A stretch of DNA of 40,370 nt from a virus, in IMG/VR virus record IMGVR_UViG_3300027971_000095, positions 1-40,370 of that record. One strand, given 5' to 3'. The notes beneath the pieces are model-generated. The model was not told the origin of the DNA. It saw only the letters and a program-made list of their open reading frames with translations, and did not search any database. Shown here piece after piece: positions 20,201 to 28,380 of this stretch. The translations under genes and the position numbers were made by a program. The stretch's first letter is position 1. Every line of letters starts with the position of its first letter.

Positions 20201-23122
20201 TTATAAAGTTGCTTTTACTTTTAATTTATTTCCCTCAGCCAAATCCCTTGCAATATCGTCACTAACAACATAGGCTTGTAGCCTGTCAATTCTATTATTT
20301 ATTGCTTCGGTCTTTGCCTCGATTGCTTTTAAATACCCTGACATTCCTGAGTCAATACTCATGCCTTGTATTGGTGCAGAAATCGAAGGTACTATGCCAC
20401 CTTCGGCAAAACCTTTTATTCCAATGCGTCTAAAGGTTGGCGAACCGCCTAATAAACTTTGTTGCCTTTGATTTAATACAACCTCGCCACGTTTAACATA
20501 AGCTAAAACATTATCCCCGTTTGAACGGGTCGGAATATTTTGTTTTTGATTAACCCTTTGCCCAGTTACAACGCCACCTTCAGCAAGGGGTTGAGCTATG
20601 ATTGTAGCGGTTTGTATTCCCGCGAAAACACCAGCGGTTATAGCTGAACCAATAGTAAATGGCGGGCCAGGGGGAACGGCTAAAGCACGGTTGACGGCTA
20701 AAGCACCTTGAATAATTGATTGAGCAATGGCTATTTTCTTTTCAGCCTTAGCCGCTTTTAGTTGAAGTTCTTCGGCTTGCTTTGTTTTTGCGTCAAGTAA
20801 TATTTTTTCTGCCTCAATTTCCTTAAGTAATCTTTTTTTTCTTAATCCGCTTGTTTTTTCTGCTTTCTGTTCAAGTAATGTAATATTTTCTTCAGTCTTT
20901 TGTATTTCCTGATTTAAAATATCAGCGTCTTTTTTAAACCTTGCCTGTTGAATAGTGGAAAAAAGGTCGGTAACTAATGTAGCGGCTTGCAAATATGTTT
21001 CAATTCTTTTAGCTCTTTCTTCTAAATCCTGTTCTTCTTTTTCCTTTTGCTTTTGCCTAAACTCATCTGCATTTTTTGTCACCTCTTTAAAAACCTTTTG
21101 AATATCTTCAACCTCTTTCTTTAATAATTCTGGAGGCTTTGTAGTCAATGGCAATGTGGCAAGTTGTTCGGCGTTTTTTAAATTGTTTAATAAATTACCA
21201 CGAGCCGCATCCGCTAATATTTGATTTTGTTGTTCAACTGCATCTTTGATTTGAATATTGATTGCGTTTAATTTTACAGCTAATTCTTTTTGTGTTCCAG
21301 AACCAACAACGGCGTTAGAAAAAGCCTGTTGTAATTTACCGCGTTCATTTTCTAAAGCAGCGATTGAGCCTTCTGCATATTCTTTTCCTGCCTCTTGACC
21401 GCCTTTGTATGCAACTGTACTTAATTCTTTATTTTGCGTTTTTAATCTTTTTTTCTGTTCTTCGGCGTTTTGCTTTTCAAGTGCAATTCTTTCTTTTTCG
21501 GCTTTCTCAATGGCTAATTTATCCTCTTTGTCAATCTTTGCTTTTTCAGACCTAAATACATTTCTATTAACTTTTAAAGCCTGTGAAATACTTCCAGTTG
21601 TAAAAAAGGTCGTTAAACCAGCACCCATTGCTTTTAAGGTTGCTGGAAATTCATTAGCTAAATCAATTAAACCTCCTAATAAATTATTAAAAAATATCTT
21701 AGCCTTAGATGAAATAATGGTAAATTCTCCACCAAATTTTGTAAATGATTCGTTAAGTTCTGACTGACTTTTTTCTAATTCTAAATTAGTTTGATATAAT
21801 ATTTCTTGTTGCGTCTGGTATTTATTAGTTGACTTTGTTACGTCGTCTGTATTTTTTAATATTTTTTCTAAAGATATAATATAAGCCAATCCAGCGTCCT
21901 CACCAGCCCCACCAAAAACATCTGTAATTACAGTTTGTAATTTATTTCCCGCAATCGAGGTGTCACCCATTTTAGCGCTTACTTTGGATAAAGCCTCAGC
22001 GGTTGTAATTGACCCGTTATTTAAATTATCAAATAATTCCCCTGTAAACTTTTCACCAAATGCTGCATCTAATGCTTCCTTTGATGATTTGGTTTGTTCC
22101 CTAATTCTTAATCCAAACTCTTTAACTACATCTAAACCTTTATCAGAATAAATTCCTTGAGTGGCTGCTGATGTGGCAATAGCTAAATAATCTTTAATAC
22201 TTAATCCAGCGGCTGCAAATTGCGTAGGATATTCTCTTAAATTATCTAAAAATTCACCGTTTGAATCCGCGCCCTTTCTAAATCCAATTTCAATTGAATC
22301 TAATGCCTCGTTAAAACTAATTCCTAATGCTTTACTCGCTGAATTGGCTGCAACCGTAATATCATTAACATCTTTTTTATAAGTTGTTGATATTGCTTTT
22401 GATTGGCTTACAAAGTCACTTAGTACGTTTCCTGTTGCGCCTGTAAAAGTTCCTATTTGATTTGATAACTCTTTTGTTTCTGCAACTGATTCATTTATAC
22501 TTTGAAATATTTCACTTATTCCACTAAATACAGTTAATGCTATTCCAATAGCGCCAAGTGATTTATTAAACGCTCCAGTGGTTGCGCTTAACCCTGTAAT
22601 CCCCTGAGATAAACCACCAATAACACCAGTAACCTGACCTAATGTACCGCCTAATTTTGGGAAAAATTGACCTAATGCTTGAGAATAACCACCAACGTTT
22701 CTTTGAAATTGACCTACATTTGCATCAATTCCCTTTAGTTTTTTATCTAAAGCCCCGATTGATACTAATAAATCCTTTGCCTCCTGACTTGATTCCTCTT
22801 CCGCTGCTGCTAAATCCTTGTATCTTTTTCTTTGGTCGTTTAATTCCTTTGATAACTTTCTATATGCTCCTTCAGCTTTGTCAATGCCAGCTATTTCTTC
22901 TTTTCTTAACTTAACTTGTTCCCGTGTAACATCATTAACTAAGGATTGAGCCGCCTTTAAATCAACCAGCTTTTTTTCAAGTTTTTTAATTTCGTCAACG
23001 TCTGCCGTCTTTTTTAACTCGGCATTTAATTCAGCTATTTGCCTTTTTAATTGCGTTGCCGTTTCAATAGTTCCCGTTAATCCCTCAATCTGAATTTTAA
23101 AACCAATTACCTTTTCAGCCAT
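20201..23122 (-). CDS. tail tape measure protein
   Basis: The longest gene (973 residues). The N-terminus (about 1-130) is a Lys/Glu-rich coiled coil, the middle is Gly/Ala/Ser-rich with hydrophobic helices (about 145-240) and a TP901-like tail-length domain, further coiled coil lies at about 540-790, and the C-terminus has GGVVTGQR and RGEVVLNQRQQSLLGG motifs typical of these proteins. The tape measure sets tail length and is ejected with DNA. At roughly 1.5 angstrom per residue a tail near 145 nm is expected (rule of thumb). It begins where the small gene at 23122 stops. Confidence 0.92.
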   Translation of the reverse strand: MAEKVIGFKIQIEGLTGTIETATQLKRQIAELNAELKKTADVDEIKKLEKKLVDLKAAQSLVNDVTREQVKLRKEEIAGIDKAEGAYRKLSKELNDQRKRYKDLAAAEEESSQEAKDLLVSIGALDKKLKGIDANVGQFQRNVGGYSQALGQFFPKLGGTLGQVTGVIGGLSQGITGLSATTGAFNKSLGAIGIALTVFSGISEIFQSINESVAETKELSNQIGTFTGATGNVLSDFVSQSKAISTTYKKDVNDITVAANSASKALGISFNEALDSIEIGFRKGADSNGEFLDNLREYPTQFAAAGLSIKDYLAIATSAATQGIYSDKGLDVVKEFGLRIREQTKSSKEALDAAFGEKFTGELFDNLNNGSITTAEALSKVSAKMGDTSIAGNKLQTVITDVFGGAGEDAGLAYIISLEKILKNTDDVTKSTNKYQTQQEILYQTNLELEKSQSELNESFTKFGGEFTIISSKAKIFFNNLLGGLIDLANEFPATLKAMGAGLTTFFTTGSISQALKVNRNVFRSEKAKIDKEDKLAIEKAEKERIALEKQNAEEQKKRLKTQNKELSTVAYKGGQEAGKEYAEGSIAALENERGKLQQAFSNAVVGSGTQKELAVKLNAINIQIKDAVEQQNQILADAARGNLLNNLKNAEQLATLPLTTKPPELLKKEVEDIQKVFKEVTKNADEFRQKQKEKEEQDLEERAKRIETYLQAATLVTDLFSTIQQARFKKDADILNQEIQKTEENITLLEQKAEKTSGLRKKRLLKEIEAEKILLDAKTKQAEELQLKAAKAEKKIAIAQSIIQGALAVNRALAVPPGPPFTIGSAITAGVFAGIQTATIIAQPLAEGGVVTGQRVNQKQNIPTRSNGDNVLAYVKRGEVVLNQRQQSLLGGSPTFRRIGIKGFAEGGIVPSISAPIQGMSIDSGMSGYLKAIEAKTEAINNRIDRLQAYVVSDDIARDLAEGNKLKVKATL

Positions 23123-23337
23123 TATATTTTTATTTTATTAATGACATCCTTTAAATATGCCATATTAATAATATATTCATCGTTTTGCAAAATACCCCGT
23201 ATTAAATTAAGGTGAACCATAGAAGCCTTTTGCGCAAGGTAAAAAACGCGACCCGTTTCCTCGATTTCATCATCAAGAATAAAGGTTGAATAAAATTCAA
23301 GAAATACCTTTTTACCTAATGCCTCTTTGTCTTCCAT
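23122..23337 (-). CDS. small unknown protein upstream of tape measure
   Basis: A 71-residue helical, acidic protein (FYSTFILDDEIEETGRVFYLAQKAS) located between the baseplate-like gene and the tape measure. Genes in this position are often small tail-assembly factors, but the frameshift-type chaperone candidate is elsewhere (30839-31720). The ATG shares a base with the stop of the upstream gene and its stop shares a base with the tape-measure ATG, so all three are tightly coupled. No domain recognised. Confidence 0.5.
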   Translation of the reverse strand: MEDKEALGKKVFLEFYSTFILDDEIEETGRVFYLAQKASMVHLNLIRGILQNDEYIINMAYLKDVINKIKI

Positions 23338-25772
23338 TATCCTTTTGTTACACCGTTTATAACTACTTCATAATTTGCACCATCGTAATGAGTATTTACA
23401 TTGATTTCAATGGTTGAACCACTTATTATATATTGAACCGTTGGTATCAACTTTTGTCCGTTCATGAATACAAGTACATTTGCATTTGTGTTTGATACCT
23501 GAGTAATGCCAGAATTAGGCGCAAGTACCAATATATTTGTCATTGAGTTAAGGAATGGCGTGTAAGATAATTGAATATTCACCGTTGCTCCATTTGCTCC
23601 TACTAAGCCGCTGCCCGATCCTGTTACCGTTCCACTTTGAGGCGAAGCTCCAGCTAATGTAATTGTATTGACAACTTTTGTCAAATCATTTGTATTAGGT
23701 TTTTCATCGTAAAGTAAAACCGTTTTGGCAGGGCTATTAGATTTAGGGTTATATTCCAAACTTTGAATTATAAAGTTAGATGAACCTATGATTCCTTTGC
23801 GCCTAAATGAAAGCTGCGTTATATCTTTTGGTTTCCATTTTACAAAGGTTGAATAAACTTTACCAAGTTCTATTCGCTTGTAAGTCTGTAAATGAAATGT
23901 TTTAAAAACACCTTGCATTACGTTTGTGTAATTTGTAACCTCATCCGAAAAGGATAAGTTAAAATCTGCACCGCTTGGATCATTGTAATTTACCATAAAA
24001 GCGGCTGGAAAATCAAAAGCCGAAGCTGCCGAAGTTGTTTCGTCAAACAATCTTATTTTCCCATCCAACCCGTTTCTTCTTCCAGCGTAATAAAGTAAAC
24101 GAGGCGCCAAGTTATAATTAGGTTCTGCGTCAGTCACCGTGTTATAATCGTCACCAAAGACTAAAGGCATCTGAGCCCCGTATGTTCCTCCTGTGGTAAT
24201 GGCAACGTCGTTTATATGGATTGCTTTTGCAAAGAAATTAGTATAAATAAACTCAATACCGTTGTCAAATCTATCTGTCGGGAAATTGTACCCACCAGAA
24301 TAAATATTTACCCCTCGTCTTTCTTCCTCTTTGTTTGTCGTATCGTCGTCCGTTGCGTATGCCAATACCTGAGTTGATTTATAACCATCAAAAACCTGAA
24401 AGTCTGAGCCTTCCACGTCTCTAATATTTAAATCATACTTATTTGAGCCTTTAAAAAACCCGTCAAAAGTTGTAATGCTTGCCGCTCCTGTACTATTTGC
24501 CCTGTATCTTATCGTATAATCGTCTTTTGGGTAAGCGTAAACCTGTCTGTTTAATACGTCTGTCTCCCATGCAAGATTAAAAATTGTTGTAAGGTCGCTA
24601 ATAATGTCCCTAACATACCATGAAATAGGAATAATGTATTGCAAGTTAACGGTTTCGCCTGTTTCCAACCCCTCTTTTTCTGCCACAACCGAAAGAGATC
24701 CAGCAATAGAAAGGTTAAAAGAAACGTTTTCATATCTTAATCTTAGCTTAACAACGTCATCAATAACCAAATCACCAAGAAATTCAAGCGAAATTGAATC
24801 ATTTAATGATGTTTCATTGGTTAAATCATAGGTAGAAACGTTATTTCCGTTGACCTCAAAGAATAAAATGAGTTCTGCAAATTGATTTATATCTCCAATA
24901 GTAGCCGTTAAGGTAACGTTTAACTCAGCAATTAACTCATATAATGCATTTATCGGAACGGTGTAAACCCCACCCGTATAATTTCCCCCTGTGTCAAAGT
25001 TTGGCGATGTTGTTTCATCTGTAAATGTAATATTAACCGTTCCATTTTCTCCCGCTGACTTGGTAAAGGTTGAAGGCGAAGGGTTGGAAGCCCTAAGGTT
25101 TACAAAGTCTTTAATGTAATCAGCATCAAGGTTAAGACCCATTGGAATAATCAAACGATTAAAAGGGTCGGTCTTGAAAATACTATTTAACTGGTAACCT
25201 TTGTCTTTAAAAGCCTTTTCCAATATCTGCCAAATAAAAATAGCTGGGGTTAACTCATTGTATAAAATATAAGTTTCATTTTCCCATGCTTTCCACTTCA
25301 TTAAAATAAAACAATACTCAGCGGTTACAGGGTTGTAATTTGCCTTAACTGTTGTTTCACTTACCTCAATCGTTGACCAACCTAAATCCCTAACTAAAGT
25401 ATTACCAACGTCCGCGAACCAATCTGCATTATTTCCTATTAAAGATATTTTAAAGTTGGAAGCCAAAAACCCTGAGTTAATCGCTTGTAAGTCTGCACCC
25501 TCCAACCTTGCTTTTCCTGTTAGAATTGGAACGCCGTCAGCTTCAAGTCTTGCTGATAATAATTTATAAGCATTGGTTACAATTGCCCCAGCATCGGTAA
25601 TGTTTTGAAATATATTTACATTTGTTTTCGTTGCTGGAAGGGTAACATTTCTTTTAGAATGTGCACCAGATATATTTCCCAGTTCAATGTTTTCAATCGA
25701 ATAATCAATCGTTACATTGACCTCATTTTGATTTAAATCTACTTCTTGACCGCCTATAAATAATTTTATCAT
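23337..25772 (-). CDS. large tail tip/baseplate-like protein
   Basis: An 811-residue, beta-rich protein. The first part (MIKLFIGGQEVDLNQNEVN) and the LPATKTNVNIFQNI stretch look like the start of distal tail or hub proteins seen in Bacteroidetes phages; later parts have repeated strand patterns and a Ser/Gly/Thr-rich C-terminal domain (about 705-811) that resembles a small beta-sandwich. Position between the tape measure and other tail genes supports a tail-tip hub. It is not clearly a known family from sequence alone. It overlaps the upstream gene by four bases. Confidence 0.55.
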   Translation of the reverse strand: MIKLFIGGQEVDLNQNEVNVTIDYSIENIELGNISGAHSKRNVTLPATKTNVNIFQNITDAGAIVTNAYKLLSARLEADGVPILTGKARLEGADLQAINSGFLASNFKISLIGNNADWFADVGNTLVRDLGWSTIEVSETTVKANYNPVTAEYCFILMKWKAWENETYILYNELTPAIFIWQILEKAFKDKGYQLNSIFKTDPFNRLIIPMGLNLDADYIKDFVNLRASNPSPSTFTKSAGENGTVNITFTDETTSPNFDTGGNYTGGVYTVPINALYELIAELNVTLTATIGDINQFAELILFFEVNGNNVSTYDLTNETSLNDSISLEFLGDLVIDDVVKLRLRYENVSFNLSIAGSLSVVAEKEGLETGETVNLQYIIPISWYVRDIISDLTTIFNLAWETDVLNRQVYAYPKDDYTIRYRANSTGAASITTFDGFFKGSNKYDLNIRDVEGSDFQVFDGYKSTQVLAYATDDDTTNKEEERRGVNIYSGGYNFPTDRFDNGIEFIYTNFFAKAIHINDVAITTGGTYGAQMPLVFGDDYNTVTDAEPNYNLAPRLLYYAGRRNGLDGKIRLFDETTSAASAFDFPAAFMVNYNDPSGADFNLSFSDEVTNYTNVMQGVFKTFHLQTYKRIELGKVYSTFVKWKPKDITQLSFRRKGIIGSSNFIIQSLEYNPKSNSPAKTVLLYDEKPNTNDLTKVVNTITLAGASPQSGTVTGSGSGLVGANGATVNIQLSYTPFLNSMTNILVLAPNSGITQVSNTNANVLVFMNGQKLIPTVQYIISGSTIEINVNTHYDGANYEVVINGVTKG

Positions 25773-26977
25773 AGTTGAGCGGTTGGTTTATTTGGATAGG
25801 TAATTTCAAAAGATAATTCAATATCCGTTGTTCTATTATTGTCCGTCAATGTTTCAGCGTTGGAAATAGAAACATTGACATATTTACCATTTTCAATAAT
25901 GTAAACCTCAGGAGAATAAAACATTGATGAAATATATAAAGCATCCTCATGCGGTATATTACATTTAACTTGCTTTCGTTTATTTACCCTTTGATTTGTC
26001 TTAATAATTGTTTTATCATAACTGTTTGCCCGTGGATTTGATACCACGCTCCACGGTTGCGATATGTTTATTATATCAGCATTGGCATTTTGTAAATCTT
26101 GAATTAATCCACGTAATTGATAACTTTCAGCCCCGCCATATTTACCAAACCAATGTAAGTCAATGTTATCAAAACAATTAGGTTCAATGTTTACTTGAAT
26201 CTTTTCAGAAAGTCTTGAATACGAACCAGTGTAATTACCCACACTAACCTCATAGAATGAATAAGCGCTGGGGCTAACAGGAAAATTACCGCTATGAAAC
26301 ACGGCAGAACTGCCAAAAATATTAGCAACACCAATTGAAATAGTGTATAAATCATTATTTGCGGTTGAGTTTACTAAATCTACAATTGTTACGGCTGAGG
26401 TTCCTGACTTTGTCCAGAACTCAAATTGAGCCGCGTTAACACCCCTACCGACAAATGATAGAAATATATTTCCGTCGTCATTACATTGCCTGTCTTGGTT
26501 GTTTGTAGTAAGGAATCGAAAAGGATTTGCCGACGGTTGATAAAAGTCGCTTAGATTAAAGTCGTTATCGTCCCCATAAAATTGTGAAGGAATAACATAA
26601 GCCGTGCTACTATTTTGGCTTGCCGTTGAGGTTACTAAAAACCCAGCACTTGAAACCGTTTGATTCTTTGCCACACAATAAACCGATTTCATTAAATCAG
26701 TATTTGTTGTCTTTGAATATAAATCAAGCGTTCCAAAGATACTTGTTTTAAGCCCTGTAACGGGTGCAACGTCTGAGTAAAGGAAAGATTGAACATTGGT
26801 ATCAAACACCGCGCTGCTTCCACTTGTGCCCGTCTGCACGGCTAAAAATGAACCCGCAAGACTTCCACCAACGTAAACATCTATTTGTTGCTGAACCACC
26901 GCCGAAGGCTCAATGCTTCGATAAGATACAGGATAAAGAAGGCTGCTTAATGTGTCTGGATTTATCGTGTAACTCAT
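25769..26977 (-). CDS. tail protein, unknown
   Basis: A 402-residue Ser/Asn/Tyr-rich beta protein in the tail cluster. It starts with SYTINPDTLSSLLYPVSYRSIEPS-type sequence and ends with strands followed by a Thr/Asp-rich tail, in the style of tail-tip or fibre-attachment proteins. There is no signal peptide. It overlaps both neighbours by four bases (ATGA), indicating an obligate stoichiometric relation or coupled translation. I cannot name a family. Confidence 0.5.
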   Translation of the reverse strand: MSYTINPDTLSSLLYPVSYRSIEPSAVVQQQIDVYVGGSLAGSFLAVQTGTSGSSAVFDTNVQSFLYSDVAPVTGLKTSIFGTLDLYSKTTNTDLMKSVYCVAKNQTVSSAGFLVTSTASQNSSTAYVIPSQFYGDDNDFNLSDFYQPSANPFRFLTTNNQDRQCNDDGNIFLSFVGRGVNAAQFEFWTKSGTSAVTIVDLVNSTANNDLYTISIGVANIFGSSAVFHSGNFPVSPSAYSFYEVSVGNYTGSYSRLSEKIQVNIEPNCFDNIDLHWFGKYGGAESYQLRGLIQDLQNANADIINISQPWSVVSNPRANSYDKTIIKTNQRVNKRKQVKCNIPHEDALYISSMFYSPEVYIIENGKYVNVSISNAETLTDNNRTTDIELSFEITYPNKPTAQL

Positions 26978-27501
26978 CGGTTTAGTATTGATTTGTAATA
27001 ACTTTCAATTGTTGCCTCAACGCTAAAAGTAATTGATTTTTCAATTAGGTCAATAAACTTTTGACTATTTATTTCTAAGGCTATTTCTATAAATCCTGTC
27101 CGCCTTCCTGTTTTGGAATACTTTGAACTTTTAATCGTTGGCATTCCTTCGCGTTTATGTTTTGATGCAATAGCAAAAGCGATGCCCTTTGACTCCTTAT
27201 CACTTTTACCCATTCTCCTTTTAACGTAATCAATTAAGCCGCTTATATACTTACTTGTTTTATTCCCGCTGCCAGGGTAGTATGGTATTCGATTTGACTT
27301 TACTCCTGAGTTATTGATTGCCATGTAATCAGGAACATAACCTTCAATGATTAAAGTATTTATTTCAAATTTAATTAGAGTTTCCATTTGCTTAACCGCT
27401 GAGCCTGATAATTCATGACCTTGTGCCCGCCATTCATTCGCAATGACTGAAATAGCTAATGTACTAATGTCGTCCGCTAATTTTTGCAAATTTACATCCA
27501 T
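26974..27501 (-). CDS. neck or tail completion-like protein
   Basis: The 175-residue product is basic in the middle (YVKRRMGKSDKESKG, SKHKREGMPTIKSSKYSKTGRR) with helical ends, the sort of pattern seen in gp10-like head-tail joining or tail completion proteins. It is the first gene after the terminator at 27501-27533, so it may begin a new transcript or depend on read-through. The family assignment is uncertain. Confidence 0.45.
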   Translation of the reverse strand: MDVNLQKLADDISTLAISVIANEWRAQGHELSGSAVKQMETLIKFEINTLIIEGYVPDYMAINNSGVKSNRIPYYPGSGNKTSKYISGLIDYVKRRMGKSDKESKGIAFAIASKHKREGMPTIKSSKYSKTGRRTGFIEIALEINSQKFIDLIEKSITFSVEATIESYYKSILNR

Positions 27502-27533
27502 AAAAATAAATAAGGTAACCCCAAAGGGCTACC
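27501..27533 (-). terminator. intrinsic terminator inside the leftward operon
   Basis: On the minus strand GGTAGCCC and GGGTTACC (plus 27514-27521 with 27526-27533) form an eight-pair stem with one G-T pair and a four-base loop, followed by TTATTTATTTTT leading to the next ATG. It sits directly after the stop of the 27540 gene, so it should end or thin out transcripts coming from the terminase side. Confidence 0.82.
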
Positions 27534-27539
27534 ATGATT

Positions 27540-27950
27540 TTATGCAACGGTCAAAGTAAGCTGTAAAGCATTGAACTTTATTTCATCACCTACTGCAATA
27601 GTCTTTGTTACAGGCGCGCTTGATGTTCCTAAAACACCGTAGAATAATAAATCACCACTTGCAGACGCATTAAAAACCGCAAAGTCTGTGGCGGTTGCTG
27701 CACTTGCTGCGCTTGAAGTAATTGTAATTGCACTTGTGTTAGAAAGAGTACCCGCGCCAGCGGTTCCACGAGTCCATCCTCCTGATGCGTAACTTGTACG
27801 ACCGTATAATGCTGTGCCTGATAATCCCGTGTCCGTTGGGCTTCCATTATATAACTGAATGAAAGTATTTGCGGGGGCTGGTGTTGGAAAAGCAGTACCG
27901 TTTATATAACCAGTAATTGCGTCTTCCATAAAATTTGAAAATGCTGCCAT
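27540..27950 (-). CDS. small phage tail fibre-type protein
   Basis: The 136-residue protein matches a recurrent phage fibre pattern: FIQLYNGSPTDTG, a GGWTRG-containing strand, TSAITITSSAASAATATDFAVFNASASGDLLFYGVL, then VGDEIKFNALQLTLTVA. These short beta proteins are found as tail or base-plate fibre subunits, often beside larger adhesins. It follows the 27968 gene by 17 bases and is followed by a strong terminator. The role as a virion protein is inferred from family pattern and position. Confidence 0.7.
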   Translation of the reverse strand: MAAFSNFMEDAITGYINGTAFPTPAPANTFIQLYNGSPTDTGLSGTALYGRTSYASGGWTRGTAGAGTLSNTSAITITSSAASAATATDFAVFNASASGDLLFYGVLGTSSAPVTKTIAVGDEIKFNALQLTLTVA

Positions 27951-27967
27951 GATTTATAGTTTTAATG

Positions 27968-28369
27968 TTAAAAATTTATTTCTTCCCAGTTGCCAATCTC
28001 CTCATTCCATTGGTACATTTTGCCATCATTTGGATAAGGTATTGGTGATTGCCAAAGGCAACTTTGTTCGTTCAATGTCCATGAGGGATAAGGTTTAGGT
28101 GGTATAAAAGCATCCCGTATGCTATCGTAATAGTAACCTATTCCCGCGTAGTTTTTTCTAAATGCCTTGCTTTGGTCAAGGCTTGGTGTATTGTTGTCGG
28201 CTTGATAATGGATGCCGCCACGCGTGTTGTAAGATGTGCGTTTTGCATTATAATACACTTCCCAATTAATAGGGTTACCATTATTATCTAAAACAATATC
28301 ATATTCATGACGTCCAACATGAACATTAATTACAAAATTATTTTCATCAAGAATTACATAATGTGCCAT
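27968..28369 (-). CDS. conserved phage tail-region protein (widespread in marine and freshwater phages)
   Basis: This 133-residue protein carries features I recognise from many aquatic phages: N-terminal HYVILDENNFVINVHVG, centre KAFRKNYAGIGYYYD, then FIPPKPYPSWTLNEQSCLW and a C-terminal PYPNDGKMYQWNEE. It is rich in Trp, Tyr and Pro. Such proteins are usually encoded beside tail fibres, and their biochemical role is not established. It lies 11 bases after the adhesin gene. Confidence 0.7.
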   Translation of the reverse strand: MAHYVILDENNFVINVHVGRHEYDIVLDNNGNPINWEVYYNAKRTSYNTRGGIHYQADNNTPSLDQSKAFRKNYAGIGYYYDSIRDAFIPPKPYPSWTLNEQSCLWQSPIPYPNDGKMYQWNEEIGNWEEINF

Positions 28370-28380
28370 TTCTTAATAAT

